From NCBI GenBank assembly GCA_947503575.1, contig CANNDZ010000001.1, positions 744,001 through 808,000 on the forward strand: DNA of 64,000 bases, in the 5' to 3' direction. Of this stretch, positions 39,404-49,970 are shown one piece after another. This stretch comes from an uncultured Kordiimonas sp. (GTDB taxonomy: Bacteria; Pseudomonadota; Alphaproteobacteria; Sphingomonadales; Kordiimonadaceae). A program made the translations under genes and the position numbers. The notes below the pieces were generated by a model. That model made no database searches. It was not told the origin of the DNA and saw nothing but the letters and a program-made list of their open reading frames with translations. The number at the start of each line of letters is the position of its first letter. Within the stretch, counting starts at the first letter, position 1.

Positions 39404-39859
39404 ATGAGCATCTCTAAACTCAGCCACATCATGGAAATGTTCCGCTTCGGTGACAGGGAGTTGTCAGCGGATGACAAGAAAGAACTGGTTGAAGAAGTCC
39501 TGCTGATGACGCTGGCGCGCGCAACAAGTGCAGACTGCAACATCGATTCTGTTGAGGTCGCGAGCGTCCAGGGCATTATCAAAGACGCTACCGGGACCGA
39601 AATCAGCGAGCAGGACATTCGCATTGCCGCGATTTCTGACCTGTTTAAGGAAGCAAGCCTGAAGCGATATCTGTCTAAAATTCGGTCCAAGATTGATGTT
39701 TCGGACCGGCAGTTGGTGGTGTCCTCTCTTGGTAAGTTGATCAAAGTGGATGGTAAGGTCAGCCCGTTTGAAGTTGATTTTTTCAACGAGGTTGTCGATG
39801 CCCTTGGCCTGACCCCTGCGGAGATGGCTGGTTTGTCGGAAGACACCATCAAACGCTAG
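39404..39859 (+). CDS. TerB-like protein
   Basis: helical; VEEVLLMTLARATSADCNIDSVEVASVQGIIKDATG...LGKLIKVDGKVSPFEVDFFNEVVDALGL. Confidence 0.6.
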   Translation: MSISKLSHIMEMFRFGDRELSADDKKELVEEVLLMTLARATSADCNIDSVEVASVQGIIKDATGTEISEQDIRIAAISDLFKEASLKRYLSKIRSKIDVSDRQLVVSSLGKLIKVDGKVSPFEVDFFNEVVDALGLTPAEMAGLSEDTIKR

Positions 39860-39905
39860 AATTTGGCGGCTGAATTAGACGCCATTACGGATAAATAAAA
39901 ATTAC

Positions 39906-39939
39906 AGCAGTCGTGGCCTTCGTCGCGGCTGCTTTATCT
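39906..39939 (+). terminator. Rho-independent terminator
   Basis: AGCAGTCGTG-GCCTTCGT-CGCGGCTGCT (two G.U pairs) followed by a T-rich tract. Confidence 0.7.
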
Positions 39940-40098
39940 TTTTGTTTTCAATGAGAATTTTGGCTTCATGCGTGCAGATTCAAATTAGTTAAAATTTGAA
40001 TCAAACATTTACCGAAAACAAATCGCTGTTAAGTATCTTGGCGGTCACTTGGTAAGAGGCGATTCGCCTGTGACACAATTGCACGACGGGGTTATCCG

Positions 40099-40716
40099 AT
40101 GGACTTGAAAACACTGACCAACATGTTTCCGGCGCACAAACTGGTGATGGGCGAGCAGTTTGCACAGGAAAACATAAGCGCGCTGAAGATTCGCAGTGTT
40201 CTTAACTGGTCGGACACAATTTTCGTCAATTGTGATTTCAGCGAAGCGCAATTTCATTTGTTGATGGTTTCAAGTGCCATCTTTTTCAAATGTGATTTTT
40301 CAGGTGCTGTTTTTCGTGCCTGCGATATAGACGGCAGCGAGTTTATTTCCTGCAATCTAACCTGCTCTGACATGCTTGGATCAGTGGTCAGTGATACTAC
40401 TTTCACCGACTGCATCATTGGCGGTATTCGCGGCCCTGTTGATCAGGATGGTTTGAATTTCTATTTCCCTCGATATTCGCGCAGTCTGCCGCTCACGTCA
40501 CAGGCACCCTACTATGTGCTGACCGCCGTGGGGGAGATGGTCTATGTCTTCAAAACAGAAGAGAGCTGGCGCGTACACGGCACAAAACGACGGGTCACAA
40601 TCAAGCATGAAGATCTTGATCGGGCAGAAGAACCATACAAAACGGCGGTGCAAACAGCAGAAAAACTGGATCAGCAACGCCTGAGCCTGATGCTGGGACA
40701 TGATCTGGTGAACTAA
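40099..40716 (+). CDS. pentapeptide repeat-like protein
   Basis: IFVNCDFSEAQFHLLMVSSAIFFKCDFSGAVFRACDIDGSEFISCNLTCSDMLGSVVSDTTFTDC. Confidence 0.7.
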   Translation: MDLKTLTNMFPAHKLVMGEQFAQENISALKIRSVLNWSDTIFVNCDFSEAQFHLLMVSSAIFFKCDFSGAVFRACDIDGSEFISCNLTCSDMLGSVVSDTTFTDCIIGGIRGPVDQDGLNFYFPRYSRSLPLTSQAPYYVLTAVGEMVYVFKTEESWRVHGTKRRVTIKHEDLDRAEEPYKTAVQTAEKLDQQRLSLMLGHDLVN

Positions 40717-40721
40717 ACGCC

Positions 40722-41753
40722 TTACCGCGCTTTGGTGTGATCCGCGGACAACAGGCTTGCTCCAATAAGGGCGGCCTCTGGATCCGCAATAAGCCAAACC
40801 GGAATGTTGGCGATATAGTCCTCCATCGGCGGTTTATCCAAAAAGTGTTGGACTAGATCGCTTTTATTTACGAAATCAGCAATCTTTGGCAAAATACCAC
40901 CCCCAAGATACACGCCGCCAGTTGCACCTTGTGTCAGGGCCACATCAGCAGCAACGCCCCCCAGCATATTACAGAAAACCGAGAGCGTATCCCGGCATGC
41001 CTGATCGCTGCCTTCGGTCGCTATCTGACTGATGGTGCTGGGTTCATAGTTGAGCGGTGTAATGCCATTGAGGCTGCATATTGCCCGGTAAATACGTTGA
41101 ATACCAATTCCCGAAATCAGGGTTTCTACTGTCACACGCCCCATACTTTTTTGGATTTCGTTGAACACGGCTGTTTCCAGGTCGCCAGCAGGCACAAAAC
41201 TGGCGTGCCCGCCTTCTGTCGGTATGATGTTCACTTCATGGTTTCGGACAAACACCTGTGACAGTCCAAAGCCAGTGCCAGGGCCCATCACAGCTATAGG
41301 CCCGCTATTGCCGCCCTTTTCGGTGCCATGCAGTTGCAGCAGATCGCTTGTATCCAGCGCAGTTACAGATCGAGCGAGGGCTTGAAAATCATTTGCGATC
41401 AGCGTCTGGGATACAGCCAGACTATGGCAAATATCGTCGCCGTTGATATCCCACCCCAAGTTGGTCAGATAGGCGTGGTTGCCGCGCACTGGACCAGCAA
41501 CCGCCAAACAGGCTGCCGTAATGGTGTTGCTGCCATTGTCCTGCATATAGTGTTGGACCAGATCGATAGGATTACTGAAATCCGCACAGGGGTATGTTCT
41601 GTAACCATGGATTGCTATGGTATCCTGAACGGTGTTTTGGTCGGTCTCAGTTGCGACGCATGACCTTGCGGGTCCAACCGATGCCAGGGCAAAACGCGCG
41701 TTTGTACCGCCGATATCTGCCACAAGGATTGGTGTATTCTTATCGTCTGCGAT
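40722..41753 (-). CDS. glk: glucokinase
   Basis: ILVADIGGTNARFALAS, IANDFQALARSV, VMGPGTGFGLS, PTEGGHASF, GGVYLGGGI; ORF opens at 41855 but the 5' part holds a palindromic operator. Confidence 0.9.
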   Translation of the reverse strand: MADDKNTPILVADIGGTNARFALASVGPARSCVATETDQNTVQDTIAIHGYRTYPCADFSNPIDLVQHYMQDNGSNTITAACLAVAGPVRGNHAYLTNLGWDINGDDICHSLAVSQTLIANDFQALARSVTALDTSDLLQLHGTEKGGNSGPIAVMGPGTGFGLSQVFVRNHEVNIIPTEGGHASFVPAGDLETAVFNEIQKSMGRVTVETLISGIGIQRIYRAICSLNGITPLNYEPSTISQIATEGSDQACRDTLSVFCNMLGGVAADVALTQGATGGVYLGGGILPKIADFVNKSDLVQHFLDKPPMEDYIANIPVWLIADPEAALIGASLLSADHTKAR

Positions 41754-41832
41754 CATATTCAGCCGCCTTAAGTCAGGCGTCTTCCCACCGGTTAGCTGGA
41801 TTGATTGACTTGGTTGTGATCGATAACTCTCA

Positions 41833-41848
41833 TTGACAGCGCTGTCAA
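41833..41848. promoter_or_regulatory. candidate LacI-family operator, 16-bp perfect palindrome
   Basis: TTGACAGCGCTGTCAA in the glk/lacI divergent region. Confidence 0.65.
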
Positions 41849-41992
41849 CAGTCATATACTAGCCCATCACTCACTATAGCAGCGAGTTCTTTTGGTTTGC
41901 CAACAAAAACCGGTGGAACAATAATTTACCGGTATTGGACCGCTCCGGCGGAAGTGTGTGGTAGCCTCAGGCAACAAAGGGCAAAAAAGGTT

Positions 41993-43069
41993 ATGGCACC
42001 GGCGGTAACAATCAATGACGTGGCCAAGTTGGCGGGCGTATCAATAAAAACGGTGTCCCGTGTGGTTAACCGTGAACCCAATGTGCGTCAGCATACCCGC
42101 GACGCAGTGCAGAAAGCCATTCAATCCTTGAATTATAAACCCAGTCTTGCGGCGCGCGGGCTGGCGGGTGGCCGTTCGTTTCTGGTCGGGTTGATGTTTG
42201 ATAACGCCAGCGACAGTTTTCTTGTTGATCTGCAGCGCGGTATCTTGCGGATATGCCGAGACCATCATTATGGGCTGGCATTGTGCCCTGCTTCCCGGGC
42301 CAGCGATAGAACCGAGGACTTGATGCTGTGGGTTACATCTACACAGCCTGATGGTATTGTTTTGACGCCGCCGTTGTCGGATGACCGCGATTTGGTGGAC
42401 CGTCTTCTGGCGGCGGGTGTTCAATTTGTCTCGGTATCATCTGCAGGCACGGGTTCTGGCCCAGCCGTCTATATTGACGAGGCACATGCCGCACGGGCCA
42501 TGGCAGAACATCTTATCGCATCCGGCTACCGCGATATCGGGTTTATTAAAGGCCCGGCAGAGCATGCTTGTAGTGAATTGCGCTATCGTGGTTTTATTGA
42601 GGCTATGCAAGCGGCTAACCTGCCGGTTAATCCGGACTGGATACAGGTCGGTTCTTTTGATTTTGAGTCTGGGCTTGATGCAGCAAAAAAGATATTAGGA
42701 TCGAACAAAAACCAGGGACAATCGCGGCGTCCGCAGGCCATTTTTGCCAGCAATGATGATATGGCTGCCGGTGTTATGCATGCGGCATATCAGGATGGGC
42801 TCAGTGTGCCGGATGATCTGGCTGTCGCCGGGTTTGATGACACCCCTATTTCGCGGCAGTTTTGGCCCAGTTTATCGACTGTGCGCCAACCAATTGAAAA
42901 AATCGGTGAGCATGCAGCGGGCCTTCTGATGAACTGTATCGCTCCCGGCACCGCAATGATCAACCGGACTGACACGTCGACGTCATCCGATACTAGTATA
43001 GTCTTGCCATATGAATTGATGGTGCGTGGCTCGACACAGCCAGCAAAACCACAGCCAGCAAAACCCTAG
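41993..43069 (+). CDS. LacI family transcriptional regulator
   Basis: VTINDVAKLAGVSIKTVSRVVNREPNVRQHTRDAVQKAIQSLNYKPSLAARGLAGGRS. Confidence 0.93.
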   Translation: MAPAVTINDVAKLAGVSIKTVSRVVNREPNVRQHTRDAVQKAIQSLNYKPSLAARGLAGGRSFLVGLMFDNASDSFLVDLQRGILRICRDHHYGLALCPASRASDRTEDLMLWVTSTQPDGIVLTPPLSDDRDLVDRLLAAGVQFVSVSSAGTGSGPAVYIDEAHAARAMAEHLIASGYRDIGFIKGPAEHACSELRYRGFIEAMQAANLPVNPDWIQVGSFDFESGLDAAKKILGSNKNQGQSRRPQAIFASNDDMAAGVMHAAYQDGLSVPDDLAVAGFDDTPISRQFWPSLSTVRQPIEKIGEHAAGLLMNCIAPGTAMINRTDTSTSSDTSIVLPYELMVRGSTQPAKPQPAKP

Positions 43070-43074
43070 TGTGT

Positions 43075-45921
43075 ATGCGCAGAGAACCGGAGTTGAATGA
43101 CATGACGGCCCAACCCAAGAAGAGCGGTGAAGCACGACGCCAGCATCTTTCGGCAGCGCACACTCTTGCCGCTGACCTACTATCCGGGGCACGTGATTTA
43201 CCGGCGCTGGAGCAGCAACTGCTGTCCAGAGCAAAACCCCTGTTGCGTGACAAACTTCAGCATATGACATCCCGCTGGCAAAGTCTTGACCGCCAAGAAA
43301 ATGTTGCCCGGTTATCAGCAGTGATTGACCGGTTGGCGCATGATGCCAATGGCCACTTGTTACCATTTGCAAAGTTTCAGGCGCTGCTTGAAGACGAAAT
43401 GGCGGGGTTTGTCGTCACCGCTCATCCTACATTTTCTTTTTCATCTGATGCATGGCGATGCGCTGGTGCCTTTATGGGTGGCTTGGTGAACGGTGACCAA
43501 GCGGCGGCTGATGCTTTTGACGTGCAGCCCCTGTCGCGAGTTCATCCCGACCGGTCGCCGACACTGCACGAAGAACTGGATTATGCCAATGTTGCGCTTG
43601 GCAATATGCGGCGCAGTTTGCGCACTGTGTACCGTGTGGCTTTTGACCGTGCAGCAGACCTTTACCCTGACCAGTACCGCGCGCTCAGGCCGCGCCTTGC
43701 CACTATCGCCAGTTGGGTTGGTTTCGACCTGGATGGCAGGACCGACATCAACTGGTCACTGGGTCTGTTGTTCCGTTACCGGACGGCAACCGCTGGTCTT
43801 GCCCTGTGCCAAACCGCGGTCGATGCTCTTAACGTGTCCGCGCCTGATACCGCCGTCCATATAGGCGCTGTTCGCGATGGCTTTGCCGAACTGGCAGACT
43901 GTTTCAAAAAAGGCGAGCTGGCACTTGCGTCCTATCAGGATCAGGATGGGTCAATTGCGGACTTCAACCGCTTAAGCGTTGAGAACCGCACCGCCAAGGA
44001 AGTAGCGCGCGACAAGATTAATGCAGCGCTAGAGGCATTGCTTGCACTGCCACTGGATGCAGCGGATTGGCGGGAAGTTGCGCTGTTATCGACAGAGTGG
44101 CATTCGGTGGGGCTGGGGCTATCACATATTCATTTTCGTCTGAATGCAGCCCAGTTGCATAATGCCATGGGGCCGGAAATCCACCTGACCCGTGCGCCAG
44201 ATGAAAGTGCCATGCGCCGCCATTATCTGGCAGCGATTAGCGAAAAACTGGAAACTGTCGAGCCGCAATCAATTCATTACGGCATGTTGGCAGCAGAACG
44301 CACGACCGCCAAGCGCGTGTTTATGATGGCGGCTCAATTCCGCAAGCATTTTGATGCGGCGACGCGCATACGTATGCTGGTGGCAGAGTCTGATACACCG
44401 TTTACGTTGCTGGCTGCGCTTTATTACGCCAAACTTTTTGGGGTTGATGACTATGTCGAAATTTCGCCGTTGTTTGAAACGGCGGTCGGGCTGGAACGTG
44501 GTGACCGCGTGATTGCGGAGCTGATCGATAACCCGCACTTTTTACAGTATATCAAACAACAGGGCCGTTTTTGCCTTCAGCTTGGCTTTTCAGATTCTGG
44601 TCGTTACATCGGCCAACCCGCGGCGGGTTTGGCCATAGAGCGGTTTAAGCTGCGCCTTGTGCGTCTTTGGGAAGCCCGGGGACTGGGCGACATACAGCTT
44701 TTATTTTTTGATACGCACGGCGAGTCTATCGGGCGCGGCGCTCACCCCGAAGACCTGAAAAGTCGCTTTCTTTATACGCAGCCGCCACGGGTGCGGCAGG
44801 CGCTGTCGGCCCTTGAAAGACCGGAAAAACACGAAGTTAGTTTTCAGGGAGCAGAGGGCTTTTTGTGGTTCCTGAGTGAAGAAACCGCGCTTGCGACGCT
44901 TACAGATTTTCTGGAGGTGCGGTTTGCCAGCTACAATGCTGATGATGATGCGCTATATGCTGAAAAAGGATGGGCGCTCGACTTTTTCCTGACCCTTGTA
45001 GAATATCAAAATCATCTGACCGATGATCCTGGGTATATACGGTTGATCGACTCCATCGGGCGTAGCCTGTTGTTTCCAACCGGCTCGCGGTCAATGCGGC
45101 GCCAAAGTGGCGGCGCGGTGCATCAAAGGCTGGAACGAATCTCCCAGATACGGGCAATCCCGCATAATGCTGTTTTGCAGCAGCTTGGATACCTGGCCAA
45201 TTCCTGCGCGGGTGTGGGTACAGCAATTGATCGCGCACCAGACAAATTCAATGCCGTGTATTCTCAATCTGACCGGCTTAAAATGGTTACCGGTATGGCA
45301 ATGCAGGCGCTTGCGCGCTCCGATGTCGGAATTATTGAGTCCTATGCAAAATTATTAAGCCCCGGATATTGGCTGGACCGCTGTGATGCGACTGTATCAG
45401 AAGATGCGCGCAGCAACCTCAGGCGACTATCAAGCGTGCTCGAGGGCTTGTTTGACAGTGATGCCATCGACGCCTGCATACGCAATTTGCGGCGGGATGC
45501 GGGCATGATGACCGATAGCATGGCTGAAGACAGCGCGATCCTGTCACCTGCAGTCGAAGGTTTGGACCAAGACCTGTTCGAGTTGCATGAAATGCGTATT
45601 GGACTGATTCAGTTTATTTTCATGAAATCCATGGAAGTGCCCCGTTTTTCCAGCCGGTTCGACTTTTCACTGGAAGAATTGCTTGTGGAATTGCTGCATC
45701 TTGAAGTGCCAGACACCGTGGCGCGATTGCGGGAAATATTTCCGGAAGCCTCTCGTCAGGAAAGCACGGCAAACTACGGTGAGGATGCGTCTTACGAAGG
45801 TGGACGCACATCCGGCTATGCGGATGTCCACCGGAATATTTTTGACCAATTGGATCAAGCCTATGAGCTGGTGCTTGCGCTCAGCGGCTTGATCGCGCTG
45901 AAAGTTGGGGCATTTGGCTAG
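43075..45921 (+). CDS. divergent phosphoenolpyruvate carboxylase-like protein
   Basis: VVTAHPTFS, SWVGFDLDGRTD, LGFSDSGRYIG, THGESIGRGAHP, GSRSMRRQSGG align to PEPC motifs but differ at several motif residues; ORF opens at 43069. Confidence 0.8.
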   Translation: MRREPELNDMTAQPKKSGEARRQHLSAAHTLAADLLSGARDLPALEQQLLSRAKPLLRDKLQHMTSRWQSLDRQENVARLSAVIDRLAHDANGHLLPFAKFQALLEDEMAGFVVTAHPTFSFSSDAWRCAGAFMGGLVNGDQAAADAFDVQPLSRVHPDRSPTLHEELDYANVALGNMRRSLRTVYRVAFDRAADLYPDQYRALRPRLATIASWVGFDLDGRTDINWSLGLLFRYRTATAGLALCQTAVDALNVSAPDTAVHIGAVRDGFAELADCFKKGELALASYQDQDGSIADFNRLSVENRTAKEVARDKINAALEALLALPLDAADWREVALLSTEWHSVGLGLSHIHFRLNAAQLHNAMGPEIHLTRAPDESAMRRHYLAAISEKLETVEPQSIHYGMLAAERTTAKRVFMMAAQFRKHFDAATRIRMLVAESDTPFTLLAALYYAKLFGVDDYVEISPLFETAVGLERGDRVIAELIDNPHFLQYIKQQGRFCLQLGFSDSGRYIGQPAAGLAIERFKLRLVRLWEARGLGDIQLLFFDTHGESIGRGAHPEDLKSRFLYTQPPRVRQALSALERPEKHEVSFQGAEGFLWFLSEETALATLTDFLEVRFASYNADDDALYAEKGWALDFFLTLVEYQNHLTDDPGYIRLIDSIGRSLLFPTGSRSMRRQSGGAVHQRLERISQIRAIPHNAVLQQLGYLANSCAGVGTAIDRAPDKFNAVYSQSDRLKMVTGMAMQALARSDVGIIESYAKLLSPGYWLDRCDATVSEDARSNLRRLSSVLEGLFDSDAIDACIRNLRRDAGMMTDSMAEDSAILSPAVEGLDQDLFELHEMRIGLIQFIFMKSMEVPRFSSRFDFSLEELLVELLHLEVPDTVARLREIFPEASRQESTANYGEDASYEGGRTSGYADVHRNIFDQLDQAYELVLALSGLIALKVGAFG

Positions 45922-45954
45922 CTGTATGCCCCCACCCGTAAAGGAAGCTATTTG

Positions 45955-47433
45955 ATGCAAGAAGCGTTTGATCTGGTAATTTTTGGCGGCACGGGGGACC
46001 TTTCCCGCCGCAAACTGCTGCCTGCGATTTATGCTGGGCTGGTTGCCGGTCGGGTGGATGCCGCATCGCGTATCGTTTTAACGTCCCGCTCTGGTCTTGA
46101 AGGCGACGTTGCCGCTTGGCTCGACGGTATATTTGCAGAGAATGTGCCCGCCTGCGGTGTGGACGCAGCATCCCTAAAACAATTTGCCAACATGGTCACT
46201 GTCATCGAACTTGGCTTAACGGATGGCGGCGAAGATTGGGAAGCGTTGCAGTCGCTGCTTGCCGGCAACAGCGACCGTGCCATTGTGCATTTTCTGGCCG
46301 TGCCACCTTCGGTGTTTACACGCACCTGTAAATTGCTGGGTGATTATGGCTTAAACGACACCAATGCGCGTGTTGTACTGGAAAAACCGCTCGGGCATGA
46401 TCTGGCGTCAGCGCAGGCGATCAATGCTGAAGTAGGGCGTTGGTTTGACGAAAGCCAGACCTTCCGTATTGACCATTATCTTGGCAAAGAAGCGGTCCAG
46501 AACCTTTTGGCGCTTCGGTTTTCCAACATTATGTTCGAGCAGCTTTGGAGCGCACGAACCATTGACCATATCCAGATCACCATCGCTGAGGACTTAGGCG
46601 TTCAGGGGCGCGGTGCTTTCTATGAAGGCACAGGTGCCATGCGCGACATGGTGCAAAACCATTTGTTGCAACTGCTATGTCTGGTAGCAATGGAGCCACC
46701 CGCCCGGCTTGATGCAGATAGCATCCGCGAGGAAAAGCTTAAAGTTCTCAAGTCGTTGAAGAAATATACGGCAGACGAAGCGGAACAAAACATTGTGCGC
46801 GCGCAATATAGTGGCGGTGCAATGGCAGGCGAGGTTGTTGGCTCTTATGTCGATGATCTTGACCTTGACGGCGACAGCACAACAGAAACCTTTGTAGCGC
46901 TTAAGACCTATATTCAAAACTGGCGCTGGGCGGATGTGCCATTTTACCTGCGTACCGGCAAACGATTGCCAGATCGGTTTGCGGAAATTGTCATTCAGTT
47001 CAAGCCGATACCTCATTCACCGCACGAGGGGTGGGGCAAGCATATCAATCCCAACCGGTTTATCATCAGGTTGCAGCCAGAAGATCATTTGGCGCTGCGT
47101 ATGATGGTTAAAAATCATGGATCAGCGACAGAAGCGCTGAGGGAAGTGGAAATGAACCTGGATGCCGTTGGTGACGACGCGACCCGTCTGGGCCCTTACC
47201 TGCGGCTGATATTGGATGCTGCGCGCGGTGACCAGAGCCTGTTTGTACACCGCGAGGAGGTTGAGCACGCTTGGCGCTGGGTTGATCATATCGTCGAGCA
47301 TTGGCAAGCATCCGATGCACCGTTGAAGACCTATCAGGCAGGCACATGGGGGCCATATGAAGTCCATCACCTGATGGTCAGGGATGACCGCCAGTGGTTC
47401 CATGAAACAAGCGGGCGGCTCAGTAATGGCTAA
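45955..47433 (+). CDS. zwf: glucose-6-phosphate 1-dehydrogenase
   Basis: VIFGGTGDLSRRKLLPAIY; FRIDHYLGKEAVQNLLALRFSN; LQLLCLVAMEPP. Confidence 0.97.
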   Translation: MQEAFDLVIFGGTGDLSRRKLLPAIYAGLVAGRVDAASRIVLTSRSGLEGDVAAWLDGIFAENVPACGVDAASLKQFANMVTVIELGLTDGGEDWEALQSLLAGNSDRAIVHFLAVPPSVFTRTCKLLGDYGLNDTNARVVLEKPLGHDLASAQAINAEVGRWFDESQTFRIDHYLGKEAVQNLLALRFSNIMFEQLWSARTIDHIQITIAEDLGVQGRGAFYEGTGAMRDMVQNHLLQLLCLVAMEPPARLDADSIREEKLKVLKSLKKYTADEAEQNIVRAQYSGGAMAGEVVGSYVDDLDLDGDSTTETFVALKTYIQNWRWADVPFYLRTGKRLPDRFAEIVIQFKPIPHSPHEGWGKHINPNRFIIRLQPEDHLALRMMVKNHGSATEALREVEMNLDAVGDDATRLGPYLRLILDAARGDQSLFVHREEVEHAWRWVDHIVEHWQASDAPLKTYQAGTWGPYEVHHLMVRDDRQWFHETSGRLSNG

Positions 47434-48121
47434 CTGGCGACAGTTTGAAGACCGGGATGCCCTTGTGACGGCGCTTCGCGCTGGCATCGAAAGCCAGCTA
47501 CAGGCCGCTGTTGAAACGCGGGGTCAGGCATCTTGGGCTGTGTCTGGTGGTTCGACACCTAAACCGCTGTTTGAAGCAATGCAGCAGTCGCCCCTTGAGT
47601 GGCGGCACATCGACGTGGCCCTAGTCGACGAACGCTGGGTGCCTTTTGATCATCCACGTTCTAATGAGGTTTTTGTGGCTCAAAACCTGCTGGCAGCCCG
47701 CGCGGCGGATGCCCGTCTTGTGGGCATGAAAACCGGTCATGACACGGCAGCAGATGCCACCGAAGAGGTAAACACGCGCTACGGCGCCATTGCTCAACCC
47801 TTCGATAGCGTGCTTCTGGGTGTGGGGCTGGACGGCCACACTGCCTCGCTGTTCCCGGGTGCTGAGGGCCTCGAAGCGGCTTTTGCTGCAGGTGCACCAA
47901 CCTGTGTGGCGCTAACGGCCAAAAAGTCAGCTGTAACAGGCGACGAAGTAGACCGTATGAGCTTGTCTGCGGACGCCATTGCGCAGGCGCGCCATGTGCT
48001 TGTGATGATCACGGGTCATGAAAAAAAAGCAATGATGGAGCAGGCGCTGGAGCCATCATCCAGCTTGCCCATCGGACGTCTGCACGCGCTGAGACCTTTT
48101 GATATTTACTGGGCCCCCTAG
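47426..48121 (+). CDS. pgl: 6-phosphogluconolactonase
   Basis: WAVSGGSTPKPLFEAM...VALVDERWVPFDHPRSNEVFV...VLLGVGLDGHTASLFPG; overlaps the zwf stop by 8 nt. Confidence 0.95.
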   Translation: MANWRQFEDRDALVTALRAGIESQLQAAVETRGQASWAVSGGSTPKPLFEAMQQSPLEWRHIDVALVDERWVPFDHPRSNEVFVAQNLLAARAADARLVGMKTGHDTAADATEEVNTRYGAIAQPFDSVLLGVGLDGHTASLFPGAEGLEAAFAAGAPTCVALTAKKSAVTGDEVDRMSLSADAIAQARHVLVMITGHEKKAMMEQALEPSSSLPIGRLHALRPFDIYWAP

Positions 48122-48156
48122 ACCCATAAAGATAATCCCTACTAAGGATAATACGG

Positions 48157-49959
48157 ATGACCCACCCCAAATTACTTGAAATTACCGAGCGCGTAAAAGC
48201 CCGATCCAAAGACAGCCGCAAGGCTTATATGGCGCGGATTGAGGCCATGCGCGCCGATGGACGCCCTCGCCCGCGTCTGTCATGCGGTAATCTCGCACAC
48301 GCTATTGCCGCGTGTTCTGAAACTGAAAAAGCGCAACTGGCAGCGGAAAATGGCATGGCCAACATTGGCATTGTCAGTGCTTATAATGACATGCTGTCTG
48401 CGCACCAGCCCTATCATGCCAAGCTGGATGACATGAAAAAATACATTGTCGAGGCGGGTGCCGTATCGCAGATGGCGGGCGGCACTCCCGCCATGTGTGA
48501 CGGCGTCACGCAGGGGCAAAACGGTATGGAACTGTCGTTGTTTAGTCGGGATGTGATTGCCTTATCGACAGCCGTTGCCATGACCCACAATGTGTTTGAT
48601 GGTGGTATGCTGTTTGGTATTTGTGATAAAATTGTGCCGGGCCTTCTTATGGGGGCTCTTTCATTCGGTCATCTGCCTTTTGTCTTTGTACCCGCTGGCC
48701 CTATGCCAACGGGTATTTCCAACTCTGAAAAAGTGAAGGTGCGTCAGCAATATGTAACGGGCGAGGTTGGGCGCGCCGAATTGTTGCAAAGTGAATCGCG
48801 CGCTTACCACAGCCCTGGCACCTGCACTTTTTATGGCACCGCCAATTCCAACCAGATGATGCTGGAAATGATGGGCCTGCAACTGCCGGGCAGCAGTTTT
48901 GTAAACCCCACAGACCCGCTTCGGGATGCCCTGGACCGGGCATCTGCAAGAACCATGGTCTCGCTGGCGGCACCCGACCGGAACGTTGGTCTTGCCGACA
49001 TGGTAACCGCAGAATCGATCTTAAACGGTGCAATCGGCTTGCTGGCAACCGGCGGGTCTACCAACCACACCATTCATATCGTTGCGATTGCTGAACGCGC
49101 AGGTATCCAAGTCACCTGGCAGGATTTTGCAGACCTTTCAGAAATCATTCCGCTTCTGGCGCGGGTGTACCCAAATGGACTGGCTGATGTAAACGCTTTC
49201 CATGCGGCGGGCGGTACACCGTTCATCATTCGGGAACTTCTGGGGGCTGGCCTGTTGCACGGCGACATTGAAACGATTTTGGGTAAAGGGTTGCAGCCCT
49301 TTGGTCAGATGCCGTCGCTGGAAGGCGATAGCGCTGTGTGGCATGACCCTGATGCAGACGCGGCAGACCCGATGATTGTTCGGGGTGCATCCGACCCGTT
49401 TCAGGCAACGGGCGGCCTTGCCTTATTGAAAGGGCCCTTGGGCCAGGCTGTGATGAAAACATCTGCTGTTAAGCCAGAACATCGTACTGTTGAAGCGCCC
49501 GCGCTGGTTTTTCAAAATCAGGACGAAATGATGGAGGCCTATAAAGACGGCAAACTGGAGCGCGATTTTGTGGCTGTGATCCGGTTTCAGGGGCCGCGCG
49601 CCAATGGCATGCCGGAACTCCACAAATTAACACCCAGTCTGGGCGTGTTGCAGGACAAGGGCTTTAAGGTTGCTTTGGTGACTGATGGCCGCATGTCTGG
49701 TGCCTCTGGTAAGGTGCCTGCGGCTATCCATGTTTCGCCGGAAGCCGCCATGGGGGGCTTGATCGCCAAAATAGAGGACGGTGACATGATCCGGGTTGAC
49801 CCAGAAGCCGGGCTGCTGGACGTTATGGTGGACAAGGCAACATTGGAGGCGCGGCCAGCATTTGTCAGCACGCCTGAATTACAAACCTATGGCCGTGATT
49901 TATTTGCAGTGATGCGCAACACTGTTTCTACCGCAGACCAGGGCGGTTCAGTATTTTAA
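48157..49959 (+). CDS. edd: phosphogluconate dehydratase
   Basis: [85 protein letters not shown]. Confidence 0.97.
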   Translation: MTHPKLLEITERVKARSKDSRKAYMARIEAMRADGRPRPRLSCGNLAHAIAACSETEKAQLAAENGMANIGIVSAYNDMLSAHQPYHAKLDDMKKYIVEAGAVSQMAGGTPAMCDGVTQGQNGMELSLFSRDVIALSTAVAMTHNVFDGGMLFGICDKIVPGLLMGALSFGHLPFVFVPAGPMPTGISNSEKVKVRQQYVTGEVGRAELLQSESRAYHSPGTCTFYGTANSNQMMLEMMGLQLPGSSFVNPTDPLRDALDRASARTMVSLAAPDRNVGLADMVTAESILNGAIGLLATGGSTNHTIHIVAIAERAGIQVTWQDFADLSEIIPLLARVYPNGLADVNAFHAAGGTPFIIRELLGAGLLHGDIETILGKGLQPFGQMPSLEGDSAVWHDPDADAADPMIVRGASDPFQATGGLALLKGPLGQAVMKTSAVKPEHRTVEAPALVFQNQDEMMEAYKDGKLERDFVAVIRFQGPRANGMPELHKLTPSLGVLQDKGFKVALVTDGRMSGASGKVPAAIHVSPEAAMGGLIAKIEDGDMIRVDPEAGLLDVMVDKATLEARPAFVSTPELQTYGRDLFAVMRNTVSTADQGGSVF

Positions 49960-49970
49960 GGGGACAGCTA

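Noticed and set aside
43069-45921. Frameshift or sequencing error as explanation for the altered PEPC motifs
   Set aside because: Reading frame is continuous for 950 aa and recognisable PEPC-like sequence lies on both sides of each altered motif, so the changes are substitutions.
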